From positions 496,001-560,000 of the forward strand of contig NAJO01000016.1 of NCBI GenBank assembly GCA_002077065.1: a stretch of 64,000 nucleotides of DNA, written 5' to 3'. How positions within the stretch are numbered: position 1 is the first letter of the stretch; each line of letters begins with the position of its first letter. The translations under genes and the position numbers were made by a program. This DNA is from Cryoendolithus antarcticus. Taxonomy: Eukaryota > Ascomycota > Dothideomycetes > Cladosporiales > Cladosporiaceae. Positions 22,115 through 32,300 of this stretch are shown piece after piece. The notes under the pieces were generated by a model, which was not told where the DNA came from, did not search any database, and worked only from the letters and a program-made list of their open reading frames with translations.

Positions 22115-22768
22115 ATGGCTGATGACGGTGCCCAAACTGCCCTCGTCGACCCCAATTCTCGAGTCGCAACAGCCTTACAAGAAGCCGTCGCGGTCCTTCA
22201 AATCCCCTTTTACGATGCCTACAATCTGATTTCTACGCGCGAATTTGCGGATCAGCGCCTGGAGAAGCGCTCCACACCTATCGCGGCGCCGCTGATCGCA
22301 GGCGCCGAGACACTCACGGCAGCTCTGCTCGTCCGCCTCCCGTCCTCTGCACTCCATGACCGCATCATACACACCATGAGCGTTGGCTCTCCAGACAAGG
22401 ATCTCTCCAAGGGTGGGGATCAGCTTGTCGGAATGTGTGGCGCAATCTACTACATTGATGCCAACGGCGTTGATCTTGAGTATCGTCTGAGGGCGGTGTC
22501 TAAGGGCTACACAGGTGTCGAGGGCTTTGGGACGATTGTGGATCTGACTTGCTTTATGTGCGAGACTCCGAGTCTCGAAAAGTTGTTAGCGGAGGGCGGA
22601 GTATACGTCAATTGGAAGGCGGCGAAGGAAGGGATGGGTGTTGCATTTGACGAGAGATCCATGAAGCCATTTGAGGAGCTAGTTCGCGGTTTAGATGAGG
22701 CAGTGTTGAAGTATGGCTACTTAGCCATCGGACGAGCGGCTTGTGCGTTGCGAGATGGAGACGCTTGA
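22115..22768 (+). CDS. Hypothetical protein, intact copy of duplicated gene X
   Basis: A single exon encodes 217 residues with no signal peptide or membrane helix. I do not recognise the family. The C-terminal third (L-L-A-E-G-G-V-Y-V-N-W, then S-M-K-P-F-E-E-L) is matched by a 54-codon relic at 25736-25897, which supports this frame as truly coding. It converges with the decayed C2H2 gene at 22932-24500, the same arrangement as the relic and the intact C2H2 gene 3.1 kb downstream. Function is unknown. Confidence 0.62.
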   Translation: MADDGAQTALVDPNSRVATALQEAVAVLQIPFYDAYNLISTREFADQRLEKRSTPIAAPLIAGAETLTAALLVRLPSSALHDRIIHTMSVGSPDKDLSKGGDQLVGMCGAIYYIDANGVDLEYRLRAVSKGYTGVEGFGTIVDLTCFMCETPSLEKLLAEGGVYVNWKAAKEGMGVAFDERSMKPFEELVRGLDEAVLKYGYLAIGRAACALRDGDA

Positions 22769-22931
22769 TCCCTTATATCCATCGGTCTATATACTGCTGT
22801 GTGGTAGGTACGTTTACATACGAATGTTTCTCCCACAGGCTGATTCGCCATTTCATCTCTTGCACCCTCCTCCCTGCTCCTATGACCTCAGCAGCAGTAT
22901 GTCCTTCCACAATGCGAGCTCTACATGCGCT

Positions 22932-24500
22932 CTAGTCAGTCGACCCTCGACCTTTCCTCAGACTAAACACTCGTGTAGACTCTCGGCTGATTTGCTTGAT
23001 CTTTTCCGTCCAAGACACCCCCCGACCGTTTGATAGTCTTGACAGTGACTCATCACTTGCATCCGATGCAGGAGAGTATGAGCGCGTGCGTGCGGGCCGC
23101 GCAATTATCCTCGCTATCCGGGCAGCGAAGGTGCCGCCACGTCGACCTTGAGGGGTTATGTTTGAGGTATGTCGCGATGCACCAGCGCTGTCCATGGACG
23201 CAGTGGGAGATGCTGCATTTCCGGTATCGGAGTTATGCTCTACGTGTCGTCTCATGTCGGGGCCGTATGTGCTGTTGAACTGGGTCCCGGTCTTAGCCAC
23301 TGGCTCCTCGAACAGATCTCCCTCAGCCCATGATCGATAGACTGACATATCGCTGGAAGGACGACGTTCGTCGTGACTTGACGGCCTGCTGATCCGGCCA
23401 CTTGGAACGACAGTTTCAGGTGCTGGACTTGATATGGCGTTGAGACTGGCGCCGGAATGCTGCGAGAAGAGAAAATCTGTGTCGTGGCTCGACGGCCTGC
23501 TGATCCGGCTACTGGGAAAGACGACTTCCAATGATGGACCTGATTTGGCGTTGAGACTGGCATTAGATTGCTGCGAGAAGAACATGTCTGTGTAAGCATC
23601 TGAGGGACCTGTATGCGACCAGGGGAGTGACATCAGAGTAGCAGCTGAATATGGTCGAGCTTCATGTCGAGCGCCGGCCATCACGCTCAACACAAATGGG
23701 GGTGCGGCTATATTGGCGTTCAGAGCTGCACTGGGGCGCATCGTTGGCGGGCCTATGGGGCTGTTCAGCAGCTCATACCATATAGCTTCTCCGGATTCGC
23801 ATCTTTGCAAACGTTGAATTAGAGGAATTGCAATGGTATCCTCCCAGAAGATAGGCGATGCGGAATCTGGACTGCAGTGGAAGATGTCGAAGACCCGATC
23901 AGACCAGGCTTGTCTTTAGATAGGCCCACGGAGTAGTCTCCACATCACGTTGGTAAGGTTCCATTGCTCACGAGAGCAGCCATCTTGCAAGTGCTCGAAG
24001 ACATGATTCATGAAATCGCCATGCGCCGAGCGCATGCTTGCGTGTAGTGGCGTGGCTACGTCTAGAAACAGGGGGACAATCGCAGACAGAATCCGCAACC
24101 GAGCACCTGCCATTGGTCGGTGATCATGGCGTCGTTATTAATGCGAGTGCAGCGCTCATTGTTGCACGCGTGTGTCAAATTCCCTATATGATGGTGGCGA
24201 TAATGATCAAGCCGTTTGAAGACTCGTCGGCGTCCTGGTTCGGTACAGATATACTCGACCCAATGGCTCTCTGCATGTCTCTTCCAGTCTTTACGATGCT
24301 TGTAGGTGTTCGGCTGATCCCAGCCTGGGTACGGACAAAAAAAGTCCCAGATGGTTCGTCGACTCGGCCGCGGGAAAAGCTAGTGCCACCCGCGATGGGC
24401 GGCACAAGATCATCTTCTAGCGAATCTGTACCAGGCTCAACCCCATGAAGGTCGACTCGGTCATGCTCGTAACCAGCATCGTAGTGGATGGTCGGCAGGT
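22932..24500 (-). pseudogene. Degenerate copy of the C2H2 zinc-finger gene at 26083-27801
   Basis: Translated with frame changes, this region parallels the intact downstream gene throughout: the F-F-C-P-(Y/F)-P-G finger, R-H-A-E-S-H-W-V, the L-G-C-G-F-C segment, H-V-F-(E/Q)-H-(L/M), W-E-D, Y-E-L-L, and the basic C-terminus R-G-(V/T)-S-W-(T/S)-E-(K/R)-x-K-x-I-S-R. Damage includes a frameshift at the seven-A run 24337-24343, a frameshift with stops near 24055-24070, and a TAA near 23916. Zinc ligands are also lost (the second Cys of both fingers is replaced by Trp or Arg). The last 292 codons (22932-23810) remain open and include a tandem 111-bp repeat. It is very probably non-functional as a DNA-binding protein, though the open 3' part could still be expressed. 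Confidence 0.8.
23371..23592 (-). repeat. Two-copy 111-bp tandem repeat
   Basis: Copies at 23371-23481 and 23482-23592 share long identical blocks (for example CGACGGCCTGCTGATCCGG). Each encodes a 37-residue unit containing F-F/L-F-S-Q-(Q/H)-S-x-A-S-L-N-A and R-I-S-R-P-S-S-H-D in the decayed C2H2 gene. The intact paralogue lacks the duplication. Confidence 0.85.
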
Positions 24501-25735
24501 TGTCGTCATGATCTACAGATAGACCGTCAGTAGGCTATGTGTCGCTGTGCGAGTCCAAAGAGAACGTCGCAGATCTCGCTCGGAAGAACGTCAAGCGATG
24601 TAGATCCAACCTGATTCGAAGCACCACTGCAGGCTGCAGAAGGCACCTCCATCCAGGCTCATCCAGAGAGCTAAGACGAAAGGTCTCTCGTGTACAGCAT
24701 AGTGTAAAGGACAAAGTAGTCCTGATCGACTTGTACTTCTTGTATGCTATAGCGCACAGTGAGGCATGGTGAGTGAAAGCATTGCAAAGGAGACTCGACA
24801 AAATGATACTGGAATTGACGTATTCTAGGATCTGCAGAAATGTATCGGCTGACTTATACTCGGCCAAGCGACCTTCGCTGTCGCTGATGCTATGGACGCG
24901 CGCAGTGGCTACGCAGCGCACTGACGTTCATTGCTTGACTACTCCGCCATTGCGAGGTGGTGAACATCCATGATCAGAAAGCTCCCGACAAATGGAACCC
25001 GCGCCCAGGGCGACGCTAATGCGAGTCGGGTGAGGTACCCGGACGCCCACCAGGCAGTATTGGGAAGTGTGTGGGGAGTAGGGCGACTGTGGGGACCAGC
25101 GCACGAGGGTCGGTAGGGAGAGCGGCGGACGGAGTGTGATGCGAAGTCTTCCAGCTTGGCGTCGGCATGGAGTGGCTGCGCCGCTCGTATGCTCTGGTCG
25201 TCCGGAGTCGTGATTCATGATCTGTCGGATGCCTGCTACGATCGCGAACGGGCTTCTGCCGATGCAGGACTGCGAGACTAGCCGGACACGGCTCTCACAG
25301 ATACCACTACCTCCACAACAGCGAGTGTATATACGTTGGCCGTATCTCGAGGTAAAGTCAACACATCGAGCTCCATGTCGCTCTTCAAGATTCTGTTCGC
25401 GTTCCCAATGACGTCTGGTGCGGTGCCACCCAGTTTGGACTCCCTTCCTCTGACCACCACAAGTGCATCTTTGTGTCCGCAGCTTCGCGCCCACCTCTTT
25501 GAGCCATCCGGCTGCAGCCAAGGCAAGCAAGCGCCCAGGCTAGACCTCATGCATCGTATGGCTCTACGCCTGACGCGTCACACCGTATCCTGTTCACGAA
25601 CATGAGCCGCAGAGCCTCATGTGTAGCTATGCTCCCGTAAGCATCCAACACCGACCGACTCATCATCAGTGCTGTCGGTATGCCAAGCGCTCGTATGGCT
25701 GTGCAGGAGTGTGGCTGTGCAGGAAGTGTGGTTAG
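24501..25735. other. Spacer of duplication unit A, no intact gene
   Basis: Near 25280-25640 a minus-strand reading (R-S-S-L-x-A-x-L-x-W-x-Q, later L-G-G-T) weakly resembles minus-strand readings at 28740-28822 and 28300-28460 in unit B, so a third gene may once have been duplicated too. No intact frame was found. Confidence 0.35.
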
Positions 25736-25897
25736 ATGCTAGTGGAAGGCGGAGTATATGTGGATTGGGAGGGGGAAAAGAAGAGCATTGACCTGACGGT
25801 CGCGAAGAGGTCAACGAAGCCATTCGAGTGTGTGATCAGCGACCTATCAGAGGATGAACTAGGATATAGCATTCAGATCACGAGACCTTTGATATGA
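25736..25897 (+). pseudogene. C-terminal relic of duplicated gene X
   Basis: Fifty-four codons ending in TGA at 25895 align with the last third of the 22115-22768 protein: L-V-E-G-G-V-Y-V-D-W against L-A-E-G-G-V-Y-V-N-W, and S-T-K-P-F-E against S-M-K-P-F-E. The upstream three quarters of the gene were not found. Its position 186 bp from the convergent C2H2 gene mirrors the 164-bp spacing in unit A. Confidence 0.7.
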
Positions 25898-26082
25898 GGG
25901 ACACGACTTTAGATGCTTCATCGACGGACTTGCGAGATGCGGGACACGATGTACCTTTGCCTCTACATACTTCTAGGTTCGCCAGTAGCCTCATATCGTA
26001 CACAATCCGAGTGTCCATTTGACTTGCTACTCCTTCCCCACTGTACGATCCAGTGAAGGACTACTTACCACCCCCACGCAAC

Positions 26083-27801
26083 TCACTCCGTCAGTTGCCG
26101 CTCTCTCCTCAGCCCCAGCATCAAGGTTGAGGACCGACTGATGCGCTTGAAACGCTCTGACCATGATGTCCCTCGTTTGTGCCCGCAGCCAGGCAACGAT
26201 GCATCACTATTGGACGGTGATGGAATAGGCGAGATCATGCTTTCAGGTCGTTGAATCATTCTAGAAATTCTAGCCGCTAAAGCACCTTTGTGGCGGCGCT
26301 GTGTGAAAGCGACAGTCGTCGGGCGAGCTTCAGCGCTTCCGTCCATCGCTAGCGGCTCGAGGGACATATTCATCGATTGTGACCAACGAGTCGGAAACTC
26401 ACCGAGTGCAGTACTATTACTCTGAACAAAGTGTGTTCCAGCGTGAGCCACGTCCTCTTCCGTAGGGCTCGCGTTAGGCCAGTGCTGATCTGGACCAGAT
26501 TCGCCGGAATTGCGGAAGGCTTCATGGTCGAAAATATCGCTGACTCTGCCGCTTGTCGAGCCTACTCCTGGGAGTGGATTTGACGCTCCATAGTTGCCAG
26601 CGTCGGAACGCCATGACGACGACACCTCGGGATATGCGGAGGGGGCGGCTGCCGTGTTGTATACGTGCAACTCCGTCGATATCGTTTCCTGTCCTGTCGG
26701 TAACGACGCTCCCCCATTTGATACAGTGACCGAATAAGGACCAGCGTTTGGATCGGCGTTTGTCGTCGCATCAAATCGTACATCTGGTGGGCGTATGCTT
26801 TCGAGAAGCAGCTCGTAAAGTACAGCGCCAGTCTCGCCATTTTGTAGACGGCTGACAAAACTAGTGGCTGCTCGATCCTCCCATGCTAGTATGGGACCGG
26901 AGTAAAGGTCGTCGCAATTGAACTGGCGGGTGTACAATGCCGTCCAGTCGCGCATTGTATTCGGTCCGTGCAGCAAACTCCAAATGACAAAGCTGCGACT
27001 CCATTCTGCTCGAGTAGCCCCGTCCGACATATGTTGGAAGACATGCTTCGTGTACTCTCCAAACGCTGCGTGCATCCTCAAGTGTAGCGGACCCGCGGGC
27101 TGTGATTGTATGGCAAAGACCTTCCAGCAGAATCCACAACCCAGTGCCTGCCATGGATCGACAACGTTCACCGCATCGTCAGCATGAGTGCATTGTAGAT
27201 TACGGCAACCGTGGCCCTCGTCGGTCCTCTCATGTTTGCGGAAGTGATCGAGCCTAGACCAAATTCTCGAGCAGCCCGGACCCGGACATGTGTACCTGAC
27301 CCAATGGCTCTCGGCATGTCGCTTGCAAGCTTTTCTGTTGACATAAGTCTTGAGTCTTCGACATCCTGGAAATGGGCAAAAGAAAGCAGGGGCACCTGTG
27401 ACGTGCTGGGTAGCAACAGGCACAGGCATAGCAGCTGTCTCCGGGATCTCGGTATCATGTAGATACTGCTCGTGGGTGTGCTTGATCTGGTGCTGAGCAG
27501 TAGCGTCTTCGGCCTGTGGTCCGGATTCAGGATCCGGGACATTGTCGACCCTCACTGCGGTAGGAGTCAGTACGATTGCCTCATGATCCCCAATTCAATG
27601 TCATGTCTGGAGCTTCCGAGATGACTTACCATTATCGTAAAGGCGTGTGTACCATCTTGTAAGATCTGGCGGTTCGATCTGTAGTCGAGCGAGGCCAAGT
27701 AAGAACGCGAAAGCCTCATCTGGAATGGCTTCGGCGCCACGAAAGTCAAGATGCGTGGCAGGCATTCCTGCCTCGCGATGGGGTGCCGAGCCCGAAGCCA
27801 T
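26083..27801 (-). CDS. C2H2 zinc-finger protein (intact copy)
   Basis: Exons 27801-27630 and 27554-26083 are joined across a 75-nt intron (GTAAGT...CGCAG, CTGAC branch) and give 547 residues. Two finger-like motifs lie near the N-terminus: Cys117, Cys122, His137, His141 (C-X4-C-X14-H-X3-H), and Cys147, Cys152, His161, His165 (C-X4-C-X8-H-X3-H). A Cys/His-rich segment follows (G-C-R-N-L-Q-C-T-H and L-G-C-G-F-C-W). The rest is a helical region with conserved W-E-D and L-Y-E-L-L, a Ser-rich linker, and a basic C-terminus with R-I-S-R-M-I and W-S-E-R-F-K-R-I-S-R. It is presumably a nuclear regulator of a lineage-restricted fungal C2H2 family. It is the only intact copy of a tandem pair; the other is at 22932-24500. 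Confidence 0.78.
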
Positions 27802-29363
27802 CCTAGCTCATCGGTACGGAGGGAATGAGGAGACCATGGCGTGCGTTTGTGCGCCCGATGATCCAGTCAAAGTGTGAGCACTGTAGTTGTCTGCTTGATA
27901 GAGCAAAGTGGTGAAGTGTCTTCCAGAGCAAAAGAGATTCGAGTCCAGCTCACGTATAGCTCAAGGCATACTGTGAGGTGAAGGCCACCCAAATTAGCGC
28001 ATAGTACGGCATTGCTGTGACTGGCTCTCTAGCCCACTTATACAAGCCTACAAGTGGCAGTGAAGAACGCGATTGTGAGAGAGGACTCAGAGTACCCGCT
28101 AGCAGCCGCGGCTGCGGCCAGGTACCCGCAAGGATAATAGGGCGATTGGGTGCACACTAGCTCGGCGCCCATGGAGCGATCCGTCAAGTCAGCATACATG
28201 ACCCATCTTAGATGCAGTGCGGGAGGTGGCTGGCCTACAGCAAGATAGCGGGAGGAAGGTGAACACTGTCGACGTCAACTCGACACGATCCATTGCCGCA
28301 TGAGGCTGAGTGGCACCATACCCCAAGATCCTCCCGAGTCGCGGTTTGCCGTGCAGCTGTGTAGAATTCGACGTAGTGCCACCTTCGTAATCAAGTGACC
28401 CAGCACACTGTTGCAAGAAACTGTATACGGTTGTACGTCGTGGCTTGTGATTACGTTCATAGATTTCTTCGATAGCAGGACGCCAGGGATGCGCTGCTCT
28501 CATGCTTAGCGACAAGCTCCGGAGGTCACGTTTCTGAGCAGACAGCGATCCTACGCGAAACCAAATCGCAGTGTGCTTTCCGTATCATGTTCATGTCGTC
28601 TCTCGCGTGAAAGCTGTGATGAGCATAGGCTTGCGGGTAAGTTGGCATCTCTACAGTAGCAGGGCGGGCATTAGAGCAACCGAGCCCGCCTGCAAAGCTG
28701 CCACGCCTGCTTCGCCTGTTACCTCCTCGACTCGAGCCCTCCATCTGCGGCCAAGAGAAGAAGGCGCGCAAGCTAGACCTTTTGGAGTTATGCATTGCAT
28801 ATCCGAAATATTGACGCGTCACACAACGATGCGCAGAGCCTAATGTGTGGCCATCCTTTTATCGCTTGCGCTTGCGCGAAATGGCCTTTCCATCGGGTGT
28901 GATGTCGAAATTGACGCATGTTGTGACTTGTGAGGCGGTGCAGGTAGAGATAAGGTTACACAAGAGCCAAGAACTTGGGACGTGCCGACCATGCACTGCC
29001 CCGATGGCCCGGCTCACGGGACGAGATGCCTGTCTCACATCACTCCATCGTTGATCTGGATAGCGTCTTCCAAATGAACTCTGATTCTATGGAATTCGGG
29101 ACGGCTTCGTCGCGAGGGCTCGGACGCTCGCCTCCAACCTACTGCAGCGTTCACCTGGGGTAGGCAGTGCAAGCGGCACAAAGCGAATGCGAGAAGCCTC
29201 CTTTCTTCCATGAGCTTCTGATGCTCGTGGTCTTGCACATCGCCGCAGTACCAGGGCTGCGCTGCCTCTTTGTCCTCATTCCAACGCCTCGCTATGCTTC
29301 CCGTCCACACGAGACCCATCGTACATGTTCCCAACCTTCACTCACCCATCTACGTCGCTTTAC
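27802..29363. other. Spacer of duplication unit B and intergenic region
   Basis: There is no intact gene. Open minus-strand frames at 28189-28515 and 28526-28822 resemble pieces of the unit A spacer, but no start, splice pattern or domain could be established. 28860-29363 holds nothing recognisable. Confidence 0.4.
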
Positions 29364-32300
29364 TCACGCGATATCCAACGCGCCCTTCGCAACCCTAGCA
29401 ACCTCTTCCACCAAACCTCTCCCCTGCTTTGTCCTCGCAATCCCCTCCTCAGCCAGACTCCCAGCAACAACCCTATCCTCCAGGCTCCTCTCACCTCTGC
29501 ACAAACCCTCCAAATCACCTCTCACGATATCCTCCTTGTAAGCCAGAGTCTCAACTTCACTCCCGTCCACGCCCTCCGCAGCTCCAATATCCGCAGCCGC
29601 GCGAAGCGAAGACGAGATGAGGAGGAGTGACCGGGCTTCCTTTACAAGGCCGAGAGTGACTTGACCGGCGTGCGGATCTCTTGGTGACGGGCTGCGAGGT
29701 GATAGTGCTGTGGAAGCACGCTCGAGCTGCTCGGGGAAGGAGTTGAGGAAGGCGCTGATCTGGGGTGCTATCCGCGGTCCTAGGGCGGAGAGGAAGTGCA
29801 GACATATTGGTAGGAAGCCCTCGGCCCACACTGCGAAGAGTCGAGGCTGCTGGTCGAAGGGTCCCACGCCAGAGTGACGGCGAAAGACATCGCTCATGGA
29901 GGCAGAGCTGAGGGCCACGAGCGTGCCGTCATCTGCTACTTGCTCGGCAAGAGGCGGGATTGAGGTAAGCGTGACGAGGAGCTGGATCGCAAGTTCTCCG
30001 TATACGTTGTCGTCGCCAATCTGTCTCGAGAGGCTGTGAGACCACGAGAAGAGACTCAGTGCACCGCGAGCTAAGTTCGCGGAGGTAAATGTCTGAGCAA
30101 GCTGCGCATGAAGACTTGCAGCGCCCGGCACTGCGAGAATGCCGCGCAGCAGGGAGGTAATGAGCGCAAAATTCGAAGGCAAGGCGAGCGACGTCGAGCT
30201 ATGTAGATTTGCGCAAAGAGCACGGAAGGCTGGCGCGATGGTATGAACTGCAATGTCTAGTGCTATCGAGCCTCTCTGCGTGGCCTGCAGTGGCGGCGCT
30301 CGTTCACCGGTCGTAGGCGAGATGTAGATGTGAGGTCGCAATGCCAGATACAGCATCTGCAGTAGGGCGGTGTAGTATGTCAGGTCCTCGGGTAGTGTGG
30401 CAACATCGTAGTTGGCTGGACTGCTCTTCACGAGACTCCAGGCCACTGGCAGCAGTGTCGTCATCTCAGGCTCCGATACCTTAGCAGTAGTTAATCGCTC
30501 GACCAATACGAATGCAAGCTCTGCTCTTGTCTGCAGCATCTCCGCCGCGTACGGTGTCTCCAGTGTCGCCTCGAGATTGGCCTCCAATGCCTGCTTGGCT
30601 GCTACAATCATCACAGGTCGTAGGGTAGGCTCAGCCTGCACGCTGTCTGCCAGCTCGGACGCTAGCGTCCTCCAGCTCTGCAGCAGTCTCGTTTCGGCAT
30701 CTACTAAGCTCAAGTTGAGGTTCGCCTTCTGCATCTCCCTCTGAAATCCGCGCTCGCCTGCCCATCCACCGAGGTGCCCAAGCACTCTGTCAGCGAGCTC
30801 GACGTCGTAGACATGTGCATCGCCAATTTCAGCCGGACTCACTGCTGTCCGTCGGAAATCCGTAATGTCCACGCCCATTCGTTCGGGCAGGTTCCTGGCC
30901 AGATTCCAGTGGAGCGAGACATTGTAGCCATCCACCCGCGCCGCATGTGATGCCAGGAACCCCAATCTAGGGATCATCAGGTTAAGTAGCGACTTGTCGC
31001 CGACTTCCGACGAGGCATGCAAATTGACTGCTAAGATCTCAGGGATGAGTGAAGCCATGATATATTCCTTCGCGGTCAGTGCCTCATTCACACTATGCCC
31101 GCCTCGAGCAGCAGGTCGCAGCTCCTCAAGCCAAGCAAGTGCGTTCTGGACAAAGTCACCCTTGCGTACCTCCGTGGTTGCGAAGATCCAGGCTTCTTGC
31201 GCTCGGGCTATGAACGTGAGAAGAGCTATGGCACGATCAGGCGGAAGATCGCGGATGCCTGCTAGTTGCTCGAGGGCATATGCCAGTACGGTCGTGCCCT
31301 TCGTGGCAGTCGATGGACTGCCGTTGAGTGTCCGCAGCTTCTCTCTGGGCAGGCTGCCGGTCAGCAAGTACATGGCGAAGAAGTGCTGATTGCCAGCTTG
31401 TAGTACGGCTGAGAAGAATGCCCATATTGCGCATTCCGTGGCGCTGTCTTTGGAGGGAATGTCGAGGTGCGAGAGCAGCGTAAGGAGGTGCTTCGTAGAG
31501 GGCGCCGAGAGTTGACTCAAGACTGAGGGTACCTCATCGGTAGTTGACCTGCTCGGATCACCCGAGCTTGATGTGGTCAACACCTCATTCAGCAACTCAG
31601 CAATAGGCGTCTTGAAGCTTGAGCTTGTGGCGAAGAGCGCAGCAAGTGTTGGCATTGCTTTCACCGTCTCCGCTGCAACAGCGCCGGTCGGCTCTTCGCT
31701 ATGCTTGGCCGTCCGGATTATCGTCGTCAGATGCGACAATGCAGCGATGGTCTGCGTTGTGATGACTTGGCGCCGTGAGGTTGCGAGCGAATTGTCACTC
31801 AGCGCAAGGCCCTGTTGGAGTGCTACCAGAATCGGCGTCATCGAAAGCGCTGACATCGCATGCGCCGCAGCTGCTGGTGCAAGGACACCGGCCAGACTAA
31901 AGCCTGCATAAGTCGCGTCACCTGGTGGACCTGCTCCGTATGCAGATTTCAACAACGTTGTCGCAGTGGACAACAATGTGGTGACGATGTCGATGCGCTC
32001 TTCGGCGATTGTGAACTCCCACTCATCCACGCTTCTCAGTATATCATTGGCCAGTGTCGTGAAAGAAGTCAAGACAGCACTGATAGTCCGCTCCGGTGTT
32101 TCTTCTGCATTTTCCATGGGCGAGTCCCATCTCCGTCTACTTGACAGTACTTCCATCTTCATTGCCGGTCTCCGTCGCACAAGTCCAGTAATTGCATCGT
32201 CTACCAGGTCTGTAAACAGCTTTGAGCAAGCACTCAAGAAGCGGAATCGTCCAGTCGGTACCTCTGCAGCAGACACCACAGCCACGAAGCCGCTGATGCC

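Larger units (their letters stand above)
22115..25640. repeat. Tandem duplication, unit A (gene X intact, C2H2 gene decayed)
   Basis: Unit A contains gene X (+), a degenerate C2H2 gene (-) and a spacer. The same order recurs in unit B: the X relic (+), an intact C2H2 gene (-) and a similar spacer. The stop-to-stop offset is 3129 bp for X and 3151 bp for the C2H2 gene. The spacer similarity (25515-25640 versus 28740-28855) is offset by about 3.2 kb. Outer boundaries are not resolved. Confidence 0.6.
25736..28860. repeat. Tandem duplication, unit B (gene X relic, C2H2 gene intact)
   Basis: This is the partner of unit A. It contains the X relic, the intact C2H2 gene and a spacer with a similar tract near 28740-28855. 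The boundaries are approximate. Confidence 0.55.
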
